DNA of 64,000 nt from Actinomycetota bacterium (GTDB taxonomy: Bacteria > Actinomycetota > Actinomycetes > S36-B12): contig JADKGE010000004.1 of the NCBI GenBank assembly GCA_016717115.1, positions 100,043 to 164,042 on the forward strand, given 5' to 3'. The translations under genes were made by a program, and so were the position numbers. Each line of letters begins with the position of its first letter. Position 1 is the stretch's first letter. Of this stretch, positions 1-6,921 are shown piece by piece. The notes under the pieces were generated by a model, which worked only from the letters and a program-made list of their open reading frames with translations, did not search any database and was not told the origin of the DNA.

Positions 1-328
1 TGTACAGGATTCGGGCCAGGCCGGTCCTGTCGTAGCTGGCGACCGCGTAGCGCCGGGCTGCTGCCATGAACTCGCCCGGATCGGCGTCCTGGGGACAGCT
101 GTCGGAGCACAGACCGCAGTGGTAGCAGGTCCACAGCTCCTTGCTCGACAGCAGTTCGTCCTTCAGGCCCACCTGGGCGAGCCGGATGATCCGCCGGGGG
201 AAGGTCGCATCGTTGTCGGCCAGGGGGCAGATCGCTGTGCAGGTGCCGCAGCTGAAGCAGGCGGACACGTCGAGGTCGCCGAAGCGCCTCATGTCGCCGA
301 GCATCTCGGGATCGATCACCTTGCTCAT
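1..328 (-). CDS. HdrC/QmoC-like 4Fe-4S protein, partial
   Basis: The first 109 residues of an iron-sulfur protein are visible; the rest lies beyond the window edge. It carries two 4Fe-4S signatures, CFSCGTCTAICP near residue 24 and CYHCGLCSDSCP near residue 69, spaced as in heterodisulfide reductase subunit C and the N-terminal half of QmoC. In those complexes the subunit passes electrons between the flavin subunits and a membrane or CCG-domain partner. The ATG overlaps the stop of the upstream gene by four bases, so translation is coupled. Whether a C-terminal membrane domain follows, as in QmoC, cannot be seen. The family is clear; the choice between HdrC and QmoC is not. Confidence 0.85.
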   Translation of the reverse strand, partial: MSKVIDPEMLGDMRRFGDLDVSACFSCGTCTAICPLADNDATFPRRIIRLAQVGLKDELLSSKELWTCYHCGLCSDSCPQDADPGEFMAAARRYAVASYDRTGLARILY

Positions 329-579
329 GACTCGACCTCCCGGTCAATCGCCCGGTACGGGAAGTAGCCGTCGTCGTCGGCTTCCTCGAGCTCGACGAGG
401 TGGCCGTAGCGGCGCATCCCCATCACCCAGTACACAGTCTCCTCGGTCGGGCACTCGATGCGCGCGGCGATCTCGGGGATCGTCAGCGGGCCGTCGGACA
501 GGGCCAGCAGGATCGGACGGTGCATGAGCGGTTCCTCGCGGATGACCTCTCGTGGCTCGCGGAGCGGGGTCGTGCTCAT
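325..579 (-). CDS. Small winged-helix-like protein in the Hdr operon
   Basis: This 84-residue protein overlaps its neighbours by four bases on both sides, so it belongs to the operon. Residues about 25-65 (ALSDGPLTIPEIAARIECP and following) look like a helix-turn-helix with a wing, the 'P..I...I' spacing being that of a recognition-helix module. It has an acidic C-terminus and a single cysteine. I infer a DNA-binding or protein-docking role; no enzyme motif is visible. The ATG with the four-base overlap was preferred over a longer frame running back into the HdrA gene. Confidence 0.7.
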   Translation of the reverse strand: MSTTPLREPREVIREEPLMHRPILLALSDGPLTIPEIAARIECPTEETVYWVMGMRRYGHLVELEEADDDGYFPYRAIDREVES

Positions 580-2306
580 GAGACTGCTACCTCCACAAGG
601 CTGTCGATCATGGCGCGCATCTGCACGTCCGTGTATCCGAGAAGGTCGATGGCGTCCTCGGAGCACAAGGGAACGCAGCCACCGCAGCCCTTGCACACGC
701 TGGGGATGATGAGGGCGACGGTGCGCCCATCGCACATCGTTTGGTCGATGGCGTCGTACGGGCAGCCCTTGAGGCATTCGCCACACCCGGTGCAGGCGGC
801 GTCGTTCACCACCGCCACGAGCGGGTCGAGCTCGGCCACGCCCTTCTTGAGGATGGCAGCGCTCTGCGCGACCGCCGCCAGACCGGAGCCGACGCTCTCG
901 GACGCCGTCTTGGGAGCCTGGCAGGCACCTGCGATCATGACGCCATCGACAACAGTCTCGACGGGACGCAGTTTGGGGTGGATCTCGTTGTAGAAGCCGT
1001 CGTCACCGACCGGCAGCTTGAGCAGGCCGGTCAGGCCCTCGTTCGCCCGCGGCACCATGCCCGTGACCAGGACGACGAGGTCCGCGGGGATGGCCAGCTC
1101 CTCGCTCTGGGTCAGCGCGTCGATCGTCGTGACCGTGAGCTGGCCCTTCTCCGTGAGCTCGACCGTCGGGGGCGTGTCGTCCGGGTACCGCATGTAGACC
1201 GAACCCTGCTCGCGCGACTGCGTGTAGAGAAGCTCGTACTTGCCGTAGGTGCGAATGTCGCGGTTGAGGTGGTACTGGTGGATCGACGGGTCGATCTTCC
1301 CCACCTCCAGCGAGGCGTGGCACGAGGCGGCGCAGCAGTACTTGGAGCAGTACTCGTTGCCGCCGGCCGGCTGCCGGCTGCCCACGCAGTAGATGTAGGC
1401 GATGGTGCGCACCGGCTTGCCCCCGTGGGTCAGCGTGCCGTCGGAGGCGTCGACCATCGCCTTGAACTCGGGCAGCGTGACGACGCCCTCGATGCCGTAG
1501 CCGAACTCGCCGGCCTCGGGCTCGTAGGTGTCGAACCCTGTGGCGATGACGATCGAGCCGACCGTGGCGCGGATCGTCTCGGATGGCTCACCGTTGATGC
1601 GGACCTCGGCGACGTAGTTGCCGAAGCTACCGGACTTGCCCACGAGCTCGGCGTTGGTGAACACCGTGATGGCCGGTCGCTTCGCGACCTCCTCGGTGAG
1701 GTGAGCGATCTGCTGACGGCCGTCCTGATCGTTGGGGAACATGGCACCGAACGTGGCCACCCAGCCGCCGAGCGTGGGTTCCCTCTCGACGAGGTACACG
1801 TGCAGCCCGACGTCGGCGAGGCCGATGGCCGCGCGAAGCCCGGCGATGCCGGCGCCGACGACCATGGTGGCCGACGTCGTCTCGACGACGAGAGGCACGA
1901 GGTCGCTGGAGTTGCGGCTCTTGGCGATGCCGGCCCGGACCAGGCCGATGGCCTTCGCGGTGGCACCCTCCGGGTCGTCGCCGTGCGCCCACGAGTCCTG
2001 CTCGCGGATGTTGACCTGGGTGTAGGCGTAGGGGTTGATGTCAGCCCGCTTGGAGACCCCGCGGAAGGTGATCTGGTGCAGCTTCGGCGAGCAGGAGGCG
2101 ACGACGAGGCCGTCGAGGCCCTGCCCCCGGATGTCGTTGATCATGTCGTGCTGGGTGCCGTCGGAGCAGGCGAACATGGTGGTCTCGGCGACCACGACGC
2201 CCGGCTCGTCCTTCAGCGCCTCGCGGACCGCCGCGACGTCGACGTAGTCGGAGATGTTGCCGCCGCAGTGGCAGATGTAGACGCCGATGCGCCGCTCCTC
2301 GGTCAT
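576..2306 (-). CDS. hdrA: HdrA-like FAD/iron-sulfur subunit (576 aa)
   Basis: This is an HdrA-family flavoprotein. The N-terminal part has the ICHCGGNI motif (residues 11-18) and the C-x-P segment CSPKLHQITF near residue 72. A Rossmann FAD motif VVGAGIAGLRAA lies at about 149-160. The YCVGSR and YCSKYCC cysteine motifs lie near 310-335, and two ferredoxin clusters (CTGCGECLKGCP and CKGCGGCVPLC) lie near the C-terminus. In HdrABC and Qmo complexes this subunit holds FAD and several 4Fe-4S clusters. Unlike QmoB it lacks a fused MvhD domain, which is encoded separately in the same operon. The ATG overlaps the upstream stop by four bases. Confidence 0.9.
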   Translation of the reverse strand: MTEERRIGVYICHCGGNISDYVDVAAVREALKDEPGVVVAETTMFACSDGTQHDMINDIRGQGLDGLVVASCSPKLHQITFRGVSKRADINPYAYTQVNIREQDSWAHGDDPEGATAKAIGLVRAGIAKSRNSSDLVPLVVETTSATMVVGAGIAGLRAAIGLADVGLHVYLVEREPTLGGWVATFGAMFPNDQDGRQQIAHLTEEVAKRPAITVFTNAELVGKSGSFGNYVAEVRINGEPSETIRATVGSIVIATGFDTYEPEAGEFGYGIEGVVTLPEFKAMVDASDGTLTHGGKPVRTIAYIYCVGSRQPAGGNEYCSKYCCAASCHASLEVGKIDPSIHQYHLNRDIRTYGKYELLYTQSREQGSVYMRYPDDTPPTVELTEKGQLTVTTIDALTQSEELAIPADLVVLVTGMVPRANEGLTGLLKLPVGDDGFYNEIHPKLRPVETVVDGVMIAGACQAPKTASESVGSGLAAVAQSAAILKKGVAELDPLVAVVNDAACTGCGECLKGCPYDAIDQTMCDGRTVALIIPSVCKGCGGCVPLCSEDAIDLLGYTDVQMRAMIDSLVEVAVS

Positions 2307-5026
2307 ACCGGCACCACCTCCGCGAGCTCGGACTGGGTGAGATGGGCGGCCACCTGCGCGACTGCGGCCCCCGCGTGGAGGATCGAGTCGACGATGTCCT
2401 TTGCACCGGCCGCTGTGCCGGCGACGAAGACGCCGGGGATGTCGGTCTGCCCGGGCTCGATCTCGGCGTTGGGCTCGGCGACGTAGTAGTACTCGTCGAG
2501 GCCGAGAGGCTCACCGCCGAAGAGCCTCTCCACTTCTCGGTTCGGCTGGATGCCGACCGCCAGGACCACGAGGTCGTACTCCGCCTCGACGATCCCCCCA
2601 CCGTTCTCGATGTCCTCGTACCGCAGGATGAGGTCGCCGTTGTCCTTCTCGGTCACCTTGGCGACACGGCCCTTGATGTAGGTGGCGCCCATGTCCTTGG
2701 CCTGCTCGTAGAACTCGTCATACCGCTTGCCCGCGGCGCGCATGTCCATGTAGTGCATGGTGACGTCGGCCAGCGGAAGCGAGCCCATGATCAGCTGGTT
2801 CTGCTTGATCGAGTACATGCAGCAGAACTTCGAGCACAGCGGGTTGCCGGTCGTCTCGTCGCGCGAACCGGTGCAGGACACGTAGGCGATCCGGTCGGGG
2901 ACCTTGCCGTCGCCAGGGCGCAGGATGGTGTTGAACGGACGTGTAGGAGCGAGCAGTCGATCCATCTGCATTCCGGTGATCACGTTCGGGTAGCGGCCGA
3001 AGCCGTACTCGGGCTTGAGATCGGCGGCGAAGAGCTTGTGGCCGGTCGAGATGACCACGGCGCCGACCTCGAACTCGTGGAGCGCGTCCTTCGCGTCGAG
3101 CTTGATCGAGTCGGCGGGGCAGGCTTTCACGCACTCCTGGCACTCCGAGCAGACACCGCAATCGAGGCAGCCGCCGGCTCCGAAGAGGGCCTCCTCCTCG
3201 GTCATGGGCGGCTCGATCTCCGCGAAATCGGTGGGGGCGCTCGAGTGGACGCTGTGGGCTCGGACGGGTCCTCGGTGCGTGTGCCTGGTCTGCCGGGCCA
3301 GGACCTCGTCCCTGTCGACGACGCCCAGCGGGTCGTCGAACAGCGGGAAGCCGTCGAGCGGGCGGTCGTTCAGCCAGTTGTCGATCATGTACGCCGCCCG
3401 CCGACCGTGGCCGATGGCACGCGTGATGTCGGTGGCGCCGGACTCGACGTCACCGGCCGCGAACAGGTAGGGGTGGTCGCTCTGCAAGGTGATCGGATCG
3501 ACCTTGATCCGGTGGCCCCGGGCCACGCCCGTCACGGCTTCGAAGGGCCGGTCGTCAGGCTCCATGCCGATGGCAGAAACGATGGCGCCGCACGGAATGA
3601 CGAAGTCGCTGCCGAGGATGGGCTCCGGACGGCGTCGGCCGGAGGCGTCGGCCTCGCCGAGCTGCATGCGCTGGCACCGCAGGCCCGACACCGCGCCGGA
3701 CTCGTCGCTGACGACGTTCACGGGGGCGACGAGGTAGTCGAAGTGCACGCCCTCCATCTCGGCCTCGTCGATCTCCGCGGTGTGCGCGGGCATCTCCTCG
3801 CGACCGCGTCGGTAAGCGACACGGACCTCGCTGGCCCCCAGGCGTCGCGCCGTGCGGGCCGCGTCCATGGCGACGTTGCCGCCGCCGACGACGACGACGG
3901 CCCTGCCGGTCAGGTCCGGCAGCTCGTCAAGGCTCACCTTGCGAAGGAAGTCCAGGCCCGTGAAGACGCCCGCCGCATCCTCACCGGGCACACCGAGCGC
4001 CATGGAGCGCGGGGTGCCGGTGGCCACGAGCACCGCGTCATAGCCCTGGTTCTTGAGTGCCTCGAGGTCGCGCACCGGGTGGCTGGTGACGATCTCCACG
4101 CCGAGGGCGGTCACGTTGGCGATGTCCTGCTCCACCACGTCGTGGGGCAGGCGGTAGGCCGGGATGGCATGGCGCAGGAAGCCGCCGGCGCGGGCCGCGG
4201 CCTCGAACATCCTCACCTGGTAGCCCAGCCGGGCCAGCTGCCAGGCGGCAGTGAGACCGGCGGGACCCGAGCCGACGATCGCGACGCTCTTGCCATTGGG
4301 CTCGGCGACCGTGATGCCCGGGCCGTCCTGCTCGGAGTAGTGCTTGTCGGCGACGTAGCGCTTGAGGCGCCGGATCGGGATCGTGCCCTCCAGCTTCGCG
4401 CGGGAGCAGTCCGTCTCGCACGGCGCGTAGCAGGCCCGCCCGAGGGTGCCGACCAGCGGCGTGGCGTCGAGGACCAGCTGGAAGGCCTCCTCGAACATGC
4501 CGCTGCGGATGAGTGACACATAGCCGTGCGCCTTGATCCCGGCCGGGCAGCTGTCGATGCACGGCGACGTGCCGGCGCGCTCGATGACGGCCTTCTTCGG
4601 GACCGCCTGCGGGAAGGCGATGTAGGCGGCGTGGCGAGGCACGAGTTCGGCGTTGAACTGGTCGGGAACGGCCACCGTGCAGGCGCGCTCGCAGTCCTGG
4701 CAGCCGGTACACGTGTTCCAGTCGATGTAGCGGGCCTTCTCCTTGACCGTGGCGTTGAAGGTGCCGTCAGCCGCGCGGCGGATCCCCTCCACCTCGCTGT
4801 AGGTCATCGTCGTGATGTTCGGATGGTTGATGGTCGACGACATCTTCGGGCCGGAGATGCAGCTTGCGCAGTCGAGGGTGGGGAAGACCTTGCTGAGCAG
4901 GATCATGCGTCCGCCCACGCTGGCTTCCTTCTCGACGAGCAGGACCTTGTAGCCCATGTCGCCGAGCTTGATCGACGACTCCATGCCGGCGATCCCGCTG
5001 CCCACGACCATCACGTCGTACTTCAT
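2303..5026 (-). CDS. HdrA with inserted GltD-type NAD(P)H flavoprotein domain (907 aa)
   Basis: Residues 1-125 are the start of an HdrA/QmoA-type flavoprotein: GSGIAG at 9-14, LDCASCISGPKM at 51-62 and a ferredoxin motif CTGCQDCERAC at 106-116. Residues about 150-560 are a GltD-like module with an N-terminal iron-sulfur cap (CIDSCPAG, CYAPCETDC), FAD site VGSGPAGLTAAW at 251-262 and NAD(P)H site VVVVGGGNVAMDAARTA at 377-393. From 615 the HdrA fold resumes with CGVCSECQECVKACP and a YVSCTGSR...CSKFCC segment. The inserted module suggests NAD(P)H as electron donor or acceptor; this is inference. An AGGAG ribosome site precedes the ATG. Confidence 0.9.
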   Translation of the reverse strand: MKYDVMVVGSGIAGMESSIKLGDMGYKVLLVEKEASVGGRMILLSKVFPTLDCASCISGPKMSSTINHPNITTMTYSEVEGIRRAADGTFNATVKEKARYIDWNTCTGCQDCERACTVAVPDQFNAELVPRHAAYIAFPQAVPKKAVIERAGTSPCIDSCPAGIKAHGYVSLIRSGMFEEAFQLVLDATPLVGTLGRACYAPCETDCSRAKLEGTIPIRRLKRYVADKHYSEQDGPGITVAEPNGKSVAIVGSGPAGLTAAWQLARLGYQVRMFEAAARAGGFLRHAIPAYRLPHDVVEQDIANVTALGVEIVTSHPVRDLEALKNQGYDAVLVATGTPRSMALGVPGEDAAGVFTGLDFLRKVSLDELPDLTGRAVVVVGGGNVAMDAARTARRLGASEVRVAYRRGREEMPAHTAEIDEAEMEGVHFDYLVAPVNVVSDESGAVSGLRCQRMQLGEADASGRRRPEPILGSDFVIPCGAIVSAIGMEPDDRPFEAVTGVARGHRIKVDPITLQSDHPYLFAAGDVESGATDITRAIGHGRRAAYMIDNWLNDRPLDGFPLFDDPLGVVDRDEVLARQTRHTHRGPVRAHSVHSSAPTDFAEIEPPMTEEEALFGAGGCLDCGVCSECQECVKACPADSIKLDAKDALHEFEVGAVVISTGHKLFAADLKPEYGFGRYPNVITGMQMDRLLAPTRPFNTILRPGDGKVPDRIAYVSCTGSRDETTGNPLCSKFCCMYSIKQNQLIMGSLPLADVTMHYMDMRAAGKRYDEFYEQAKDMGATYIKGRVAKVTEKDNGDLILRYEDIENGGGIVEAEYDLVVLAVGIQPNREVERLFGGEPLGLDEYYYVAEPNAEIEPGQTDIPGVFVAGTAAGAKDIVDSILHAGAAVAQVAAHLTQSELAEVVPV

Positions 5027-5080
5027 CTGCTGCTCCTGGTTCGATTGCCCTGCCCTGGGCCCGCAAGGGCCGACGATCTG

Positions 5081-5560
5081 CTACACGAAGAGGTTGACGT
5101 TGGCCTCGTCTGCGTCCCCTAGGTAGCTGGCGACACCGCCGAACTCGAGGCCGTCGATGAGCTCTTCCTCCTTGAGGCCCATGACGTCCATCGACATGGT
5201 GCACACCACGAACCGGATTCCCTGCTCGCGAGCGGAGTCGATGAGCTCGTTCAGCGACATGACGTTCTGCTGCTTCATGACCTTCTTGAACATCTTCGGA
5301 CCGGCGCCTGCGAAGTTCATGTTCGACAGCTTCAGCTTGTCCGCGCCGCGCGGCATCATCATGGCGAACGCCTTCTGCAGCCCGCTCTTGCCCGACGTGG
5401 CCTGCTTCTTCGGCTTGCGCAGGGCGTTGAGCCCCCAGAAGGTGAAGAACATGGTGACGTCGTCGCCCATGGCGGCTGCGCCGTTGGCGATGATGAACGC
5501 GGCGAAGACCCTGTCGAAGTCCCCGCTGAACACGATGATGGTCTTCTTGCTGGTGTCCAC
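5081..5560 (-). CDS. dsrE2: DsrE2-family sulfur-transfer protein
   Basis: This 159-residue protein belongs to the DsrE/DsrF-like DsrE2 group. It starts with a hydrophobic strand (KKTIIVFSGDFDRVFAAFII), has a second segment VTMFFTFWGLNAL, and carries the family cysteine at C120 in RFVVCTMSMDVMGLK. DsrE-type proteins hold persulfide sulfur on cysteine and exchange it with TusA, whose gene is in the same operon. The start is a GTG nine bases after AGGAGG. It acts in sulfur trafficking, probably at the membrane because DsrE2 proteins have hydrophobic helices. Its exact partner is inferred. Confidence 0.88.
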   Translation of the reverse strand: MDTSKKTIIVFSGDFDRVFAAFIIANGAAAMGDDVTMFFTFWGLNALRKPKKQATSGKSGLQKAFAMMMPRGADKLKLSNMNFAGAGPKMFKKVMKQQNVMSLNELIDSAREQGIRFVVCTMSMDVMGLKEEELIDGLEFGGVASYLGDADEANVNLFV

Positions 5561-5587
5561 GATGTCGTGCCTCCTGTGAAAGCCTGG

Positions 5588-6022
5588 TCAGGCTGCGATG
5601 GTCCCGACGGGACCGAGCTCGGCGAGCACGTGCGAGAACTCGTTCATGTACTTCACGAAGGATTCGGCGCAGACCGAGCACACTGCGGCCATCTTCAGTC
5701 GTTGAGGCTCGATTCCCTTGGCGCGCAGCAGATCCTGAGCCTGTGAGGCGATGCGCGCCGTACGCTCCGAGCAGTCGGGAAGGTAGGCGCACTCGTCGCC
5801 ATCGGAGGCGATGAACACACCGTCGATCCCGGCCTGCAGCGCGTGCACGATCCAGCTGGGCTTCAGGCCGCTGCTGCACGGCACCGCGATGGTCGAGACC
5901 GGCGCTGGGTAGTGCATGTGGCGGCTGCCGGCCAGGTCGATGCCGGGATCCGAGATGTTGTGGGTGGAGAACACGAGGATGCGCGGCTTGAACGCGCCTC
6001 CTTGTGGTGCTTCGAGAGACAT
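5588..6022 (-). CDS. MvhD/FrhD-like 2Fe-2S electron-transfer subunit
   Basis: This 144-residue protein resembles the delta subunit of methyl-viologen-reducing hydrogenase, which transfers electrons to HdrA and in QmoB is fused to it. Visible landmarks are PCSSGLKPSWIVHALQAGID (C49), GVFIASDGDECAYLPDC (C78, C84) and a CSVC pair at C115/C118. The usual N-terminal WC cysteine region of MvhD is replaced by FSTHNISDPG, so the cluster ligands may differ. It lies between tusA (5 bp away) and dsrE2 (27 bp away). The role as an electron bridge to the HdrA subunits is inferred from family and context. Confidence 0.8.
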   Translation of the reverse strand: MSLEAPQGGAFKPRILVFSTHNISDPGIDLAGSRHMHYPAPVSTIAVPCSSGLKPSWIVHALQAGIDGVFIASDGDECAYLPDCSERTARIASQAQDLLRAKGIEPQRLKMAAVCSVCAESFVKYMNEFSHVLAELGPVGTIAA

Positions 6023-6027
6023 GGTTC

Positions 6028-6288
6028 CTACTTCATCTTCTTCAGGAACAGGCGCAGGTAGCCGGCGTCATCGAAGGAGCCGAGGTAGTCGTGACCCATC
6101 TTCTTCGACCAGGCGGGGATGTCCTTGAGGGTGCCTGAGTCCGTCGCCATGACCTCCATCACGCCGCCTACCGGGCAACCACCGATGGCCTTCTTCGCCG
6201 CGAGGATGGGTCCGGGGCACGATGTCCCGCGCGCGTCGACGACGAGGTCGACCTTCAGTTCCTTGAGTTCCTCAATCGCCGCGGTCAT
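6028..6288 (-). CDS. tusA: TusA-family sulfur carrier protein
   Basis: This 86-residue protein has the TusA/SirA signature CPGPILAAKKAI with the sulfur-carrying cysteine at C24, preceded by VDARGTSCPGP. TusA proteins carry persulfide sulfur between rhodaneses, DsrE-type proteins and sulfur-oxidising or thiolation enzymes. It is the first full-length gene of the Hdr-like operon. An AAGGAG ribosome site precedes the ATG, and a short upstream frame ends immediately before it. A CsoR/CstR-type operator lies 114 bp upstream. Together with DsrE2 this points to persulfide delivery to the Hdr-like complex rather than tRNA thiolation; that is inference. Confidence 0.93.
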   Translation of the reverse strand: MTAAIEELKELKVDLVVDARGTSCPGPILAAKKAIGGCPVGGVMEVMATDSGTLKDIPAWSKKMGHDYLGSFDDAGYLRLFLKKMK

Positions 6289-6298
6289 GGTCGCTCCT

Positions 6299-6391
6299 TC
6301 AGGTGAGGCGACGCGTGGTCATGCGCCGCTGGTGGATGGTGATCTTCGAGTTGAGGTGATGGCGCGCTCGTCTTTCGGGCGACGTCCTCAT
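6299..6391 (-). CDS. Possible leader peptide (30 codons) ahead of tusA
   Basis: An ATG-started frame of 30 codons runs from 6391 to a TGA at 6299, which overlaps the AAGGAG ribosome site of tusA. Its peptide is very basic (MRTSPERRARHHLNSKITI at its start). The ATG lies seven bases after a TATTTT box, so it could be translated from a leaderless transcript and be coupled to tusA. It contains no cysteine, unlike known cysteine attenuators. It may be a chance frame in GC-rich DNA. Confidence 0.3.
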   Translation of the reverse strand: MRTSPERRARHHLNSKITIHQRRMTTRRLT

Positions 6392-6398
6392 ACGTGCA

Positions 6399-6417
6399 AA
6401 AATACCCCCGACGGTAT
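6399..6417 (-). promoter_or_regulatory. CsoR/CstR-type operator overlapping the Hdr operon -10 box
   Basis: ATACCCCCGACGGTAT at 6402-6417 has five-base inverted arms (ATACC/GGTAT). It matches 12 of 16 bases of the perfect palindrome found twice elsewhere in this window (7785-7800 and 43193-43208). A TATTTT -10-like box on the minus strand (6404-6399) overlaps its edge. This is the layout expected for repression of the tusA-hdr operon by a CsoR-family (copper or persulfide) sensor. No CsoR-family gene is present in the window. Confidence 0.6.
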
Positions 6418-6490
6418 GGGCGATGTGCAGTCGAAAGTCCCACATGACGCACTTTCGGTGACTACTGCGTCACACTGAGACGAGCAAGAA

Positions 6491-6509
6491 ACCCTGTACT
6501 TGCAAGGGT
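6491..6509 (-). terminator. Weak terminator-like hairpin after the DCC-family gene
   Basis: On the minus strand a five-base stem ACCCT/AGGGT with a nine-base loop is followed by TTTCTT, just downstream of the stop at 6516. It is short, so it is a weak candidate. Confidence 0.3.
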
Positions 6510-6515
6510 ATTTGA

Positions 6516-6911
6516 CTACTCCACATCCTGCGGGGCAGGTTCGGCACGGCATGCGGAGGTCGCGCCGGGCAGCCGGTGGCGCTGACGGTAGATCGCGGGT
6601 CCTGCGGCCCGGAGAGCCTGTCGAATCCCGGGTGCGAGCATGAGGTAGCCGGCGTATCGATAGGGCGCTCGTGACATCCGCAGCAGCTCGGCCACAGCCA
6701 GCGGGCCGACCACGTGCGAGCCATCGAGCCGGACGAGAACGGGGCCCTCGAGGACCTCGGCTTGGGTGACGCCCAGCTCGTCGAGCCCGATCGACTGGTA
6801 GCTCGCCATGTCGACAGGAGGCGCGAAGCGCTGGCGCATGCGGTCGGTTCCCTGTTGGCAGACCCCGCAGTCGCCGTCGAACAGGAACAGCGGTGAAGTC
6901 AGGTTCGTCAT
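6516..6911 (-). CDS. DCC-family thiol-disulfide oxidoreductase-like protein (DUF393)
   Basis: This 131-residue protein begins LFLFDGDCGVCQQGTDRM, the DxDCxxC signature of the DCC (DUF393) family, which is predicted to have a thioredoxin-like fold and redox cysteines. The rest (MLAPGIRQALRAAGPAIYRQR) matches the family's C-terminal amphipathic segment. It starts 11 bases after the stop of the zinc-ribbon gene and is probably co-transcribed from the promoter at about 7800, under the CsoR-type operator there. The biochemical substrate of the family is not established. Confidence 0.85.
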   Translation of the reverse strand: MTNLTSPLFLFDGDCGVCQQGTDRMRQRFAPPVDMASYQSIGLDELGVTQAEVLEGPVLVRLDGSHVVGPLAVAELLRMSRAPYRYAGYLMLAPGIRQALRAAGPAIYRQRHRLPGATSACRAEPAPQDVE

Positions 6912-6921
6912 GGTGCGCCGA

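Noticed and set aside
741..4516. Long plus-strand frames (581 and 724 codons) opposite the HdrA genes
   Set aside because: They are antisense shadows of high-GC coding sequence: the minus-strand frames carry full HdrA motifs, while the plus-strand products are repetitive Gly/Ala/Arg/Val-rich and match no family.
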